Assembly (NCBI GenBank): GCA_965602675.1
Contig: CBFCZO010000001.1
Location: forward strand, 61,690-125,689
Direction: 5' to 3'
Length of the DNA stretch: 64,000 nt
From: DATKUA01 sp965602675
GTDB lineage: Bacteria > Acidobacteriota > DATKUA01
The position numbers and the translations under genes are program-made. The notes beneath the pieces were generated by a model that ran no database searches, was not told where the DNA came from, and saw only the letters and a list, made by a program, of their open reading frames with translations. Of this stretch, positions 16,167 to 25,573 are shown one piece after another (position 1 is the first letter of the stretch; every line of letters starts with the position of its first letter).

Positions 16167-17570
16167 ATGATCAACATCGCCAGGAATCAGATACGGATGG
16201 GTCTGAAGGACGCGAAATTCCTCTTCATGGCCATGCTGGTTCTGATCGCATTCGTGGTGAACGGCTTCATTTATTCGGGCTCGTATCACATTGCCAGGGA
16301 AGATTACGAACGATCGCAACGAAAAACGGAACAGGACCTGGAAGCAAGCAGCAGTTCATTGCTCGATGTAACAAATTATATGCAGACAGCCGTTCGGCCT
16401 CCCTCGCCGCTCTCCTTCATAGCCGATGGCGGGTCGGCTCAGCTGCCCAATTCCTGGCAGGTAAACGCATTCATGTACAGAAACCCGGAAAACAAGGCAA
16501 GGAGCAATGAACAGCTACCCATTGTGATTCCGTTGGATTGGTCATTCATCATCGGCACACTGATGTCCCTGCTCACGATCTTGATCTCATACGAGGCTGT
16601 CAGCGGCGAGAAGAGGGACGGAACTTTGAGATTGCTGCTCTCGAATCCCGTTTCCAGGATGCAGCTATTTCTTGGCAAATACCTCGGACTGTTGAGCGTC
16701 CTGCTGATCACCCTCGCAACCTGCGCGGCTGTAAGCATAACCATCCTCATCACTCAGGGAGCACTGCCTCTCACCGCCGATGTGGCTGCGAGCATCGGTT
16801 GGGCGTTGCTCCTCGCCTGTCTATGCCTCTCCTTTTTCCTTTTGCTGAGCATCGCTGTCAGCTCTTTAGTGGTGACTCCGGCGATCGGCCTGGTCATTCT
16901 CATCATCGCCTGGATACTCGCTGTGGCCGCCGTCCCGGGCGCCGCACGGATGGTCGCTGAACAGAGCGTCAAGATACCGGCTATCTATGAAGTAACCAGG
17001 GAGATAGAGGCAAGAACAGAGGCAATGCAAAGGGGAATGCCTTTAAACAGCCTCAATTGGGACGGGAATCCGTTTGCAGAGGGAATGCGCAACCGCACGG
17101 AATACTGTCGTCGGAGGATCGCTATTATCGAGGAAGCCTGGGACAAGATGATTTATGAGCAGATTCGCCAAGCCAGATTGATCAATTTTTTATCATATGT
17201 ATCGCCAACGGGATTGATTAATAGTGCGCTGCAGGACATTTGCGAAACGGGGATCTCCGGCTTCGAGAAAACGATGGACCTAGTCGGGCGCTACCAGGAT
17301 CAATTGCACGATTTTACATTGGCGGTTGACAAGCTGGACGCTGAATCGCCTCACCTTGTATATACGTGGGGTGATGGAACCGATCCGGGCGTTTATTCCA
17401 CCAAGCCCGTCGATTTATCCACCATACCACGCATCCAGGCGCTCTGGCGCTCAAGCGGACTCTCCGCTTCCCAGGCAGTCCCGTGGCTTCAACTGATTCT
17501 TCTCGCGGCCGCGAACCTCCAGATGGCCGTCATGGCGTTTTTCGCGTTGCTGCGATATGATCCGCGCTAG
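16167..17570 (+). CDS. ABC-2 type transporter permease, paralogue of the preceding gene
   Basis: A 467-residue protein with the same plan as its neighbour: N-terminal span, outside loop with RPPSPLSFIADGG, coupling helix SYEAVSGEKRDGTLRLLLSNP, a central membrane block, a long hydrophilic region and a final C-terminal span. It starts 9 bases after the previous stop with AAGGAGCGC upstream. Together the two probably form a heterodimeric channel. No nucleotide-binding domain is fused or adjacent. Similar pairs are often annotated as multicopper-enzyme maturation permeases, a label with little experimental basis. Confidence 0.82.
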   Translation: MINIARNQIRMGLKDAKFLFMAMLVLIAFVVNGFIYSGSYHIAREDYERSQRKTEQDLEASSSSLLDVTNYMQTAVRPPSPLSFIADGGSAQLPNSWQVNAFMYRNPENKARSNEQLPIVIPLDWSFIIGTLMSLLTILISYEAVSGEKRDGTLRLLLSNPVSRMQLFLGKYLGLLSVLLITLATCAAVSITILITQGALPLTADVAASIGWALLLACLCLSFFLLLSIAVSSLVVTPAIGLVILIIAWILAVAAVPGAARMVAEQSVKIPAIYEVTREIEARTEAMQRGMPLNSLNWDGNPFAEGMRNRTEYCRRRIAIIEEAWDKMIYEQIRQARLINFLSYVSPTGLINSALQDICETGISGFEKTMDLVGRYQDQLHDFTLAVDKLDAESPHLVYTWGDGTDPGVYSTKPVDLSTIPRIQALWRSSGLSASQAVPWLQLILLAAANLQMAVMAFFALLRYDPR

Positions 17571-17690
17571 GATTCGCCCCCTTGGAGAAGCATGTTTGCT
17601 GGGGTTTTACTGTATCGGACCACGCGCCTCGCGTAGGAAACATCTGAAGCAGGTCAGCATCGTTATTGAATAGACGCAGGAAGCCGACTG

Positions 17691-19040
17691 ATGAGCGTCC
17701 AGTTCTCGGATATCACCTTGGCGATCCTTCTGCACGGTCTGGTCCTGGCTCTGGTCTCATTCTTGATACTCTACTTCTCGCTTAACAAGAATCGTTTTGT
17801 CTCGAGAAAGCATTTGGCGAGAGCCAAGGGGCAGATGGAACAACACCTGATATTGGAGGCAATATCGGCGAGCTCACACGAGGGCGATACCCCAGCTCTC
17901 ATCGAATCGCTGGGCAAGCACGCCGCTGAAATGACCGGCTGCGTGGACTGGGCGATCTGGTTAAAACCTGACGGCAGCGGATTCGAATCCGTCACCTCTC
18001 ACATTGCCGGCGTCGGCGGCAACGGGGAGGCGTTGGCGGATAACATTGCCCCCGAGTTTTTCAATTGGGTTATAAGAAATACGTCCTCGGTTCGTCTGGG
18101 ACCCTTCATAGCCGATTTCGCCCGCTCCGGTGACGTAAGAAGCGTATTAGGCAGATTCTCTCGAGGTTTGATGATTCCTTTCGTGGACGGCGCGAACACG
18201 CTGGGTTTCATCTTGCTCGGAGGAGCGAATTCCGGAGCCGAGAAGCGGAGCCTGCAGTTTCTCGACCTATTCGGCGCAATCGCGGCTGTGCTGATCAAAA
18301 AGAGCCGCCTGGACCAGCAGGAGCGCGAAATGCGCCAGAATGAGCAGCGATCGCGCTATCTGGCCAACCTCGGGCAGATGGCCGCCGGCCTGGCTCACGA
18401 AATCAGGAATCCTCTGGCATTCATGAAATCGGCGATGCAGCACCTGACGACGACATACGAATATCTCGATGAGGACCGCGAGCTCGCCGATTGCCTGATC
18501 AACGAGACAAATCGGATAAACCAGCACATCGAAGAACTCCTGACGCTCGGTCGAATAAGCCCCGCGGATTTTGAGAAAACGGATCTGCATGAAGTCATTC
18601 TCGGGGTATTCAAGTTCGTCGAGAGCAAGGCAAGGGAGAGCGGTATCCGTTTGGCCACTGATTTCGTGTCCGGTGGTGCTTGCGTGTACGGCAACGCAAC
18701 CCTCTTATGGCGCCTGGTCCTCAATCTCGTCACCAATGGTATGGAAGCGATGCCGGATGGCGGCGATCTGGCTATTATCAGCATGCGTGAAGGCGGGTTC
18801 GCGACTGTGAGAGTCACCGATACGGGGAGTGGGATCGCTCCCGAGATAGCAGATAGGATCTTCGACCCCTTCTTTACGACAAAGGAGAGCGGCACAGGCT
18901 TGGGTTTGGCGACCTGCTTCAGCGTGGTCACCGCACACGGCGGCGGCATCGCTCTTACGCGCAGCGATTCCTCCGGCACGTGCATGGAGATCTCCTTGCC
19001 GCTCTACATCGAATCTGGAGAAACTAAAGAGCCGGTATGA
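17691..19040 (+). CDS. sensor histidine kinase with GAF domain
   Basis: A 449-residue NtrB/ZraS-like kinase. One membrane span lies at residues about 8-29, so most of the protein is cytoplasmic. Residues about 55-205 form a GAF-type sensor, and a short coiled coil leads to the H-box GLAHEIRNPLAF with phosphoacceptor His236. The ATPase domain has the N box LVTNGMEAM, G1 DTGSGIAPEI, the F box FDPFFTTKESG and G2 GTGLGLATC. Its stop overlaps the regulator start (ATGA), indicating a cognate pair. The GAF ligand cannot be predicted. Confidence 0.93.
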   Translation: MSVQFSDITLAILLHGLVLALVSFLILYFSLNKNRFVSRKHLARAKGQMEQHLILEAISASSHEGDTPALIESLGKHAAEMTGCVDWAIWLKPDGSGFESVTSHIAGVGGNGEALADNIAPEFFNWVIRNTSSVRLGPFIADFARSGDVRSVLGRFSRGLMIPFVDGANTLGFILLGGANSGAEKRSLQFLDLFGAIAAVLIKKSRLDQQEREMRQNEQRSRYLANLGQMAAGLAHEIRNPLAFMKSAMQHLTTTYEYLDEDRELADCLINETNRINQHIEELLTLGRISPADFEKTDLHEVILGVFKFVESKARESGIRLATDFVSGGACVYGNATLLWRLVLNLVTNGMEAMPDGGDLAIISMREGGFATVRVTDTGSGIAPEIADRIFDPFFTTKESGTGLGLATCFSVVTAHGGGIALTRSDSSGTCMEISLPLYIESGETKEPV

Positions 19041-20422
19041 GTAAAAGAGTACTAATTGTCGATGATGAAGTCACCATCAGGCGAGTCCTTGCGCGCATGC
19101 TGGCCAGCAAGGGTTACGATGTCGAAGTGGCGGAGAGCGGCAGTGAGTGTCTACAGGCGGCGACCCGGTTCGAGCCGCAAGTCATTCTCCTTGATCTCAA
19201 GATGCCCGGCATGGACGGTTTGCAGACGCTTGATGAACTGACCGGATCGCAGTTCCGGGGCAAGGTGATCATGATGACCGCCTTCGGCACTATAGCGAGT
19301 GCCGTGGATGCCATGCGCCGGGGCGCATTCGACTACGTAGCCAAGCCTTTTGATAACGATGAAATCGTCATAGTAATTGAAAGAGCCTTGGAGCAGATGC
19401 GCCTCGAGGCGGAACTGATCGACGCCAAGAACCGGCTTGAGGAGAAATTCTCAGTCGCCGGAGTGATAACTAACAACAGTGAAATGCGGCGCCTGCTCGA
19501 TGTGGTGATTCAAGTGGCTCCCTCCGATGTCCCCGTTCTGATTACGGGTGAGAGCGGTACGGGAAAAGAGTTGTTCGCAAATGCCGTTCATCAACACAGC
19601 AGGCGGAAGACCGGGCCGTTCGTGGCCCTCAACTGTGGGGCTTTACCCGAGAATCTCGTTGAAAGCGAATTGTTCGGGTACTGCTCGGGTGCCTTCACCG
19701 GGGCTGCCCGTGCCAAACCGGGCTTGGTGAAAAGAGCCGACGGCGGGACGTTGTTTCTTGATGAAATCGGTGAAATCAGCAACGAGATCCAGGTCAAACT
19801 GCTGCGCTTTCTGCAAGGCGGCGAATTCATCCCGCTGGGTGACTCCGCTGCTCGCAAGGTCGATGTGAGAATCATCGCGGCATCCAATAGAGAGCTGCCC
19901 AAAGCGGTGGCGGAAGGCAGATTCCGTGAGGATCTGTTTTACCGGTTGAACGTGGTGCTGATAAGTATCCCTCCACTGCGCGACAGGCCGGAAGACATCG
20001 TTCCACTGGTCAACCATTTCGTTTCGAAACACGGCTCTGTTATCGGCAAAGAGGAATACAGTTTCGCTTCAGAGGTGATCGACGCCTTCCTGCTGCATGA
20101 TTGGCCGGGAAACGTCCGCGAGCTTGAGAATGCGGTCCACAGCGCTCTTGTGATGGTGAGACAATCTCCCATAAGTTTGGGCGATCTGCCTGTGTCGCTC
20201 ATGGGATACACCACGGAAAACGCCGGTGTGGAGAAATCGGGCAGCTTGAAGGAGATAATCGCTTCTTTCACTGAAAAGATAGAAAAGAAGGAAATACTTG
20301 CCGCATTACGCGAGAGCGGCGGCAACCAAAGCCAGGCCGCGCGCCGGCTCGGTATCAACCGGCGGACATTGATTCGCAAAATAAGGCGCTATAATATTCC
20401 CCGGACTGAAAAAACCCGATGA
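19037..20422 (+). CDS. sigma-54-dependent response regulator, NtrC family
   Basis: A 461-residue activator. The receiver has D53 in VILLDLKMPGMDG and Lys in DYVAKPFDNDE. The AAA+ core (about 140-370) has Walker A GESGTGKE near 171, the sigma-54-contacting loop GAFTGA at 218-223, Walker B TLFLDEIGE and the Arg-finger region FREDLFYRLNV. The C-terminus carries a Fis-type helix-turn-helix (NQSQAARRLGINRRTLIRKI). Phosphorylated by the overlapping kinase, it should activate sigma-54 promoters; the one at 14558 is the obvious local target. Two tandem permeases plus this pair probably form one regulon. Confidence 0.94.
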   Translation: MSKRVLIVDDEVTIRRVLARMLASKGYDVEVAESGSECLQAATRFEPQVILLDLKMPGMDGLQTLDELTGSQFRGKVIMMTAFGTIASAVDAMRRGAFDYVAKPFDNDEIVIVIERALEQMRLEAELIDAKNRLEEKFSVAGVITNNSEMRRLLDVVIQVAPSDVPVLITGESGTGKELFANAVHQHSRRKTGPFVALNCGALPENLVESELFGYCSGAFTGAARAKPGLVKRADGGTLFLDEIGEISNEIQVKLLRFLQGGEFIPLGDSAARKVDVRIIAASNRELPKAVAEGRFREDLFYRLNVVLISIPPLRDRPEDIVPLVNHFVSKHGSVIGKEEYSFASEVIDAFLLHDWPGNVRELENAVHSALVMVRQSPISLGDLPVSLMGYTTENAGVEKSGSLKEIIASFTEKIEKKEILAALRESGGNQSQAARRLGINRRTLIRKIRRYNIPRTEKTR

Positions 20423-20464
20423 GATTGGCGTCTTCCAGCGAAGATTCGGTTTGGGAAAAGGAGT

Positions 20465-20538
<74 letters not shown>

Positions 20539-20598
20539 GCGGGGGAAGCGTTATTATATTAATTGAAGAAACGATTGCAAGCGGTAAAACCCGGCTGC

Positions 20599-21303
20599 TC
20601 AGAACGTGTAAACCGCGCCGAAACGGAAGCTGATAGCGTTGAGGTTGCTCTCCACATCATCACCGCTGATAAAGTAATAGTTGTCGACAACCTCCACCCG
20701 GGCACCGAACCATTCCTTGACGAAGTATTTGAAACCGGCGGAGAAGGTGATGTTGTAGTAATTACCGTCGAGTGGGAACGCTGAATCATCCTTTGGTTTG
20801 AAACTGTTCATGCCGGTTCCGAATGTAAGGAACGGCACCACGTCTAGGTAACCGAAGTTGTAAATGGCATTGGCCCCGTAGTGGTAGACGTTATGGTCGA
20901 CGGTTTGCACCGGATAGATAATCGGATTATCGGGATCGGTGTAGTTTGTCGGCTGTTGAAATCGGCCGCGCGCGCGCGTGAGACCGAATGTTCCCTCGAC
21001 TCCGAAGGTCTTGTAGCGGTTGAAGTAGTAAGAGAAGCGAATCTCGCCCGTCAGTCTTGAATTATCGCTGTTGGTAACGGAATCCTTGCCATCCGGCAGA
21101 AAAATATAATTAATACCGGAACCTTGCAGGATAAAAGACCCTGTCAGCTCCATGCGCCGGCTGTCGTCCAAGAACTCGTCAGTTTTCTGTTTCTGATCCT
21201 GTTCGCTGTTGGTCTCTTGCGCGGCTGCAGGCGCCGCAACTATCAGGGCCGTCGCGACAACGAGCAGAGCCAGTCGCCGGCCGAGCTTTCTTTCCAATCT
21301 CAT
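20599..21303 (-). CDS. outer-membrane beta-barrel protein (OmpA/OmpW-like porin fold)
   Basis: A 234-residue exported protein. ATG 21303 follows GAGGAGAA and begins a clear signal peptide (MRLERKLGRRLALLVVATAL, cut after AAAQ). After a charged linker there are alternating strands with aromatic girdle residues (GEIRFSYYFNRYKTFGVEG, NITFSAGFKYFVKEWFGAR), and the chain ends ISFRFGAVYTF with the terminal Phe needed for BAM insertion. The pattern suggests an 8-stranded barrel. No specific ligand or function is indicated. It is divergent from dsbD. Confidence 0.82.
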   Translation of the reverse strand: MRLERKLGRRLALLVVATALIVAAPAAAQETNSEQDQKQKTDEFLDDSRRMELTGSFILQGSGINYIFLPDGKDSVTNSDNSRLTGEIRFSYYFNRYKTFGVEGTFGLTRARGRFQQPTNYTDPDNPIIYPVQTVDHNVYHYGANAIYNFGYLDVVPFLTFGTGMNSFKPKDDSAFPLDGNYYNITFSAGFKYFVKEWFGARVEVVDNYYFISGDDVESNLNAISFRFGAVYTF

Positions 21304-21512
21304 TTCTCCTCGCCCGTCAATCGGAACTGCATTTCTAGCACATCCAAGACCATAGTGCAAAAGCCTTCGCGGAGATGTCGGCGCCGTTACGGAACATTGG
21401 ATTCTCGGCAGTCATTAATTATACTAATGTTGCCTTCGCTTTGAGGTTCATACTAAAGACAGGAATGACAGGAGATGGTTTACGACATGTTGACGCATCG
21501 GAGGAATGTAAG

Positions 21513-23450
21513 ATGAAAAAACCCGCCTTGCGATCCGCGGATGCTGTTCTCGCGGTAATAATACTGGCGGTATGTGCTACTGCGCTGCTCGCCCAGCCGT
21601 TTGACTACAACTCGATCGGCATCAAGGCATCGGTCGAGCCTCAACAGGTTGCTGCGGGTGGCGAAGGCGTGATTTTAGTGACGCTGAATGTTCCTTTCGG
21701 TTACACCCTGACAGATTCCGATGCGACCTTCGAAATGACGCCGCAAGAAGCTGCGGGTGTCTTTTTTGGTAAAGTCAGGAAGCCCGAACACGATCATGTC
21801 GATGAGGCGGGCGGCCACTGGGGGGGAATCGTGGAGTTCCACATTCCCTTCAGCATCGCCGTCGAAGCGGAGCCGGGAAGCCGTGAGATCGGCATCAAGC
21901 TGAAACTTCAGGCTTGCGACGACGTCTCCGGGCTGTGTTACCGCCCGACACGGATGAATACTTCTGCGGCGGTTGAAGTAATTGCGGCGGGGCCTGATGC
22001 CGAGGCTCAGGAGTCCGCTGGCCCGACAACCGAGCCGGTTGTGGATGCTGCCTGGGAGGTAGCCGCGGGAGAGGCTACGGAGGCGGCTGGTGAGGCTGAT
22101 CAACCGGAGACAGTTTCTGCTGAGAGAGAAACCTCCGAGGTGCAAACGCCGCCGTCGTCAGCCGTTGTTGATGCGCCCCTCGATGAGTCGCTGAAGAACT
22201 GGCTGGAGGGAGCGCTCTCAGGCGGGCAGTTCTGGATGGCGATTCTGATCGCCCTGATCGCGGGAATCCTGACCAGCCTCACTCCCTGCGTCTACCCGAT
22301 GATTCCGATCACCATCGCCTACATCAGCGGCAGGGCCGAGGGCAAGAAGATGAGCGGCTTCATGATTTCCCTCGCGCTCGTACTCGGGATAGTGATCACA
22401 TACACGGTGCTGGGCGTTTTCGCAGCGCTGGCCGGGGCAACGTTCGGATCGATCGGCCAGAACCTCTGGGTGCAGGCCATAGTCGCCGGCGTGCTCGTGG
22501 TTATGGGTTTCAGTATGCTCGGTGCCTTCGAGATCGGACTTCCCGCCTCGATGCAGCAGAAATTGCAGGTTCAGCGCAAGGGCTACATCGGTGCCCTGCT
22601 CGTCGGCCTGACAATCGGCATCGTCGCTGCTCCCTGTGTCGCTCCAGTGCTTATCCCGATACTGACACTGATCGCCACATCCGGCGACATCCTTATGGGC
22701 GTTGTGCTGATGGCCGCATACGCCGTCGGCATGGGCTTGCTGTTCATCCTTGTGGGCACTTTCTCAAACATCGTGTTGCCGAAGAGTGGCCAGTGGATGG
22801 TCGAACTCAAGAAGGTCTTCGCCTTTATTCTGTTCCTCGTGGCCGTGTTCTTCGGCCGGGGGCTCATCGAAGCGATCCCCATCCCATATATGTTCGAGAT
22901 TTTGCTCGGTGCCCTACTGGTTCTCTTCGGTACAGTTATCGGCGCCTTCCACCGCCTCGAACGCGATGAAGGCTGGTGGCCGGTTCTCGGCAAGGCTTTC
23001 GGGCTGCTGCTTGTCACCGCGGGCTTGATCTACTTCGCTTACGGATTCATCGAGCCGATGCTGCCGGCTTTCAGCATGGGGACGATGGAAACTTCCTCAA
23101 GAATGGAACCAGCGTGGATTACGGACATGGATAGTGGGTTGCGGGCGGCCGAAGACCAGGGCAAACCGGTCGTGATCGACTTTTGGGCGGACTGGTGCGC
23201 CGCCTGCCTCGAGCTTGACGAGTATACCTGGTCAGATCCCCGCGTCTTCGCCGAGTTGAAGCGGTTTGTGACGATAAAAATCGATGGCAGCGACGAATCC
23301 GATCCGGCATACCAAAAAGCCCGCAGCCTCTACGACGTGCAGGCCCTTCCCCGTGTCGTCATCCGCGACAGTTCGGGAGAGATAGCGAAGATATTCGATG
23401 GCTTCAAGGACGCAGATACGGTTCTCGGCTACCTCAAAGCCGTGCAGTGA
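21513..23450 (+). CDS. dsbD: thiol:disulfide interchange protein DsbD
   Basis: A 645-residue protein carrying reducing power across the inner membrane. ATG 21513 is preferred: GGAGG precedes it and a signal peptide follows. Order: signal peptide; periplasmic N-terminal domain to about residue 150; a Glu/Ala/Thr-rich linker; an eight-span core with redox cysteines C259 (TPCVYPMIP) and C375 (APCVAPVLIP); and a C-terminal thioredoxin domain with WCAAC (C562, C565). The N-terminal domain has a single visible C-x8-C-like pair (LQACDDVSGLCYRP). Likely partners are cytochrome maturation thiols; the haem protein at 45.3 kb would need such a pathway. Confidence 0.92.
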   Translation: MKKPALRSADAVLAVIILAVCATALLAQPFDYNSIGIKASVEPQQVAAGGEGVILVTLNVPFGYTLTDSDATFEMTPQEAAGVFFGKVRKPEHDHVDEAGGHWGGIVEFHIPFSIAVEAEPGSREIGIKLKLQACDDVSGLCYRPTRMNTSAAVEVIAAGPDAEAQESAGPTTEPVVDAAWEVAAGEATEAAGEADQPETVSAERETSEVQTPPSSAVVDAPLDESLKNWLEGALSGGQFWMAILIALIAGILTSLTPCVYPMIPITIAYISGRAEGKKMSGFMISLALVLGIVITYTVLGVFAALAGATFGSIGQNLWVQAIVAGVLVVMGFSMLGAFEIGLPASMQQKLQVQRKGYIGALLVGLTIGIVAAPCVAPVLIPILTLIATSGDILMGVVLMAAYAVGMGLLFILVGTFSNIVLPKSGQWMVELKKVFAFILFLVAVFFGRGLIEAIPIPYMFEILLGALLVLFGTVIGAFHRLERDEGWWPVLGKAFGLLLVTAGLIYFAYGFIEPMLPAFSMGTMETSSRMEPAWITDMDSGLRAAEDQGKPVVIDFWADWCAACLELDEYTWSDPRVFAELKRFVTIKIDGSDESDPAYQKARSLYDVQALPRVVIRDSSGEIAKIFDGFKDADTVLGYLKAVQ

Positions 23451-23522
23451 TAACCTGCGGTCAATGTTGTATCATTATCTCTCCACCAGGCGTGGACAGG
23501 TTGGAATAAGGAGTAATAAAAA

Positions 23523-24584
23523 ATGAGAAAATCAATTGCCCTTCGAGCAGTCTCGCTGGCCTTCCTGCTTCTCCTGGCAGCTGCCGGCCTTGCCCGGGTC
23601 GCGGCTCAGGAAGAGCAACCGATCACGCACGAAACGGTGATCTCCGTCCTCCAGAGCGCTTTTCCCGATCTGGAACAAGGAGATATCAAGATAAAGCTGC
23701 TCAAGCGCCTGACCTCGAGAGTAAAGGTTAACCTTGATATCGATAGCAAGAACGCCATCCTCTACCTGACGTGGCAACGGCGGGGTAGCGGTTACCAGTG
23801 GTGGTTCGAGTATGATGAGGAGAGAAGCCTCGTCTATCTCAGCAAGACCACAGAATCCGCCAGGAGAACGGCAGCTGGCAGAACTCCCGGCGAGCCGCAG
23901 GAAGGCAAAACTGCTGAGGATGAGTCGCGGACCGAGACCTTGGAGCTTGGCGTGGATGCCACCGGAAAGGTCCTGGAGGAAACAAAGGGGGAAACACCCG
24001 GGGCGGAGGATTTACCTGATCGAGAGGAGACTGACAAGCCCGCTGTTGCCGAGGAAAAGCCTGCGGAAACGGAGAAAACAGTTCCCGCTGAACTCACAGT
24101 GTCCGGCGCGTTGCCGCCGATTAACGTAGCAGTCGGTCGGGAGGCAACCAGCAAGCAGTTTCTTTCGGCGCTGGTGGGCGTGCTTGCCCGAGGGGAAGAG
24201 CAGCATTACCCGGAATTTCTGCTGCGGCCGGAGGAAGTGGCAGGAGACATCAAGACGGAAAGATTCGAGAATCTCGAGGGAGTCTGGCGTGAACAATGCG
24301 AAAACATTCATGTCGTTCTCCAGAAGGCCGGCCGTATCGAGTTGAGCAAGGTGCATCTGCATAGAGCAAGAAGCGAAGAGGTGGAGAAAGCCACTATAGA
24401 GCGCTTGCGCAAAACGGTTCCCACCGTTCGAGAAATCTATACACGAGTGAGCATAGAGATCCTCTTGGACAGCGAGACCACCTATCTGGAAATCGGCGGT
24501 TTGATGCGGATCGACAATGGCTGGCGCGTGGGTGGCCGTATGGAGTTGGTAAGTCCCGCCGCGAATGAAAATCCCGGAAGCTGA
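23523..24584 (+). CDS. secreted hypothetical protein, paralogue of the next gene
   Basis: A 353-residue exported protein with AAGGAG before the ATG and a signal peptide cut near residue 27. Residues about 30-100 form a small alpha/beta domain, about 110-200 a low-complexity Glu/Pro/Thr/Ala linker, and about 205-353 a second domain ending MRIDNGWRVGGRMELV. The end domain and the early IKIKLLKRLTSRVKVNLDI segment correspond to parts of the following protein, so the two arose by duplication. I do not recognise the family. It may be periplasmic, possibly outer-membrane associated. Confidence 0.75.
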   Translation: MRKSIALRAVSLAFLLLLAAAGLARVAAQEEQPITHETVISVLQSAFPDLEQGDIKIKLLKRLTSRVKVNLDIDSKNAILYLTWQRRGSGYQWWFEYDEERSLVYLSKTTESARRTAAGRTPGEPQEGKTAEDESRTETLELGVDATGKVLEETKGETPGAEDLPDREETDKPAVAEEKPAETEKTVPAELTVSGALPPINVAVGREATSKQFLSALVGVLARGEEQHYPEFLLRPEEVAGDIKTERFENLEGVWREQCENIHVVLQKAGRIELSKVHLHRARSEEVEKATIERLRKTVPTVREIYTRVSIEILLDSETTYLEIGGLMRIDNGWRVGGRMELVSPAANENPGS

Positions 24585-24685
24585 CTGCCGTATAACGGTT
24601 CATGCAATCACTCCTGCTTCAACCGTTTCGTAGTAAAATGTTTCTTCGCGCGGAGCATCAGCATTCGCGATTTGGAGAGAGAGTC

Positions 24686-25534
24686 ATGAAAACCTTTGTT
24701 CTCCTGGTCATTTTCCTTACGGTCGCTGCGTCTCCCTCGCCGCAGGAAAAGGAACAGCCTCAGGAGATCCCCAAGCTCAGCGCCGACGAAGTGCGCCAAG
24801 TACTGATGTTCGAGATTGAGGGCCTCAATAGCGATGAACTTGTGATCGAGCGTATCGAGCGGCTTCACGATCAGGCCAAAGTATACATAACGCTCAGCGG
24901 TAGACCGATGATCGCCCGCTTCCGCTGCCGCCAGAGCGATTTTGGGCCGCGCTGGGGCCTTGAAAGTGATGTCGCGAATAGCATAATCGAGAGGACACCG
25001 GAGCCCTCCCGGCTTGCCGAGCCTCGCGGCGGGGAGCGGGCGGAAACCTACATACCTAATGCTCTACAAGGAGTGCCTGGAGTTCCACCGGCCGCGGGGT
25101 CCGACGATTACCGTGGCTTCCTCGCCGACTTCGTTACGGTGATCCGCGAATTCAACACCGGCAGGTTTGAGGAATTCTACTTCAAGGACGGCGATTTTGA
25201 TCTCTCCGCTACCGAGGAGGTTCCCGAGGAGGCGCTGGCACGCCTGCAGCGGGAGCGGCGCCGCTTCGTCGGGCGTTGCAGGGAACTCGGCAGCGCGCTC
25301 ACGGTATACTCGAGTTTCGAGATTGAGGAAATCGTGGCAACGGGTATTTCCGAAACAATGATGAATGACCTGCGGGCGCTGATACCGGGAGTCAGAACTT
25401 ACTACAACTCAGCGGTTATCACGGTTCTGGTCGGCGGCCGCCGTGGCAGCATCACGCTTGAGGGCGTAGCCCTGATGGATGACGGCTGGCGGGTCGGCGC
25501 AGTTGCCGGTTTTGATCTGCCGGCGCGGCAGTAG
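24686..25534 (+). CDS. secreted hypothetical protein, paralogue of the previous gene
   Basis: A 282-residue exported protein. ATG 24686 (MKTFVLLVIFLTVA) follows GGAGAGAGAG; the frame is open further upstream without support. The N-terminal ELVIERIERLHDQAKVYITL and C-terminal VALMDDGWRVGAVAGFDL parts match the previous protein, but the acidic linker between them is much shorter. Like its paralogue it has a helical middle followed by a beta-rich end, reminiscent of SnoaL/NTF2-like folds; that is a guess. No catalytic motif is visible. Confidence 0.75.
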   Translation: MKTFVLLVIFLTVAASPSPQEKEQPQEIPKLSADEVRQVLMFEIEGLNSDELVIERIERLHDQAKVYITLSGRPMIARFRCRQSDFGPRWGLESDVANSIIERTPEPSRLAEPRGGERAETYIPNALQGVPGVPPAAGSDDYRGFLADFVTVIREFNTGRFEEFYFKDGDFDLSATEEVPEEALARLQRERRRFVGRCRELGSALTVYSSFEIEEIVATGISETMMNDLRALIPGVRTYYNSAVITVLVGGRRGSITLEGVALMDDGWRVGAVAGFDLPARQ

Positions 25535-25573
25535 CATCTAATTCCATGGGAGCAAGCATAGGGGATTAAAACG

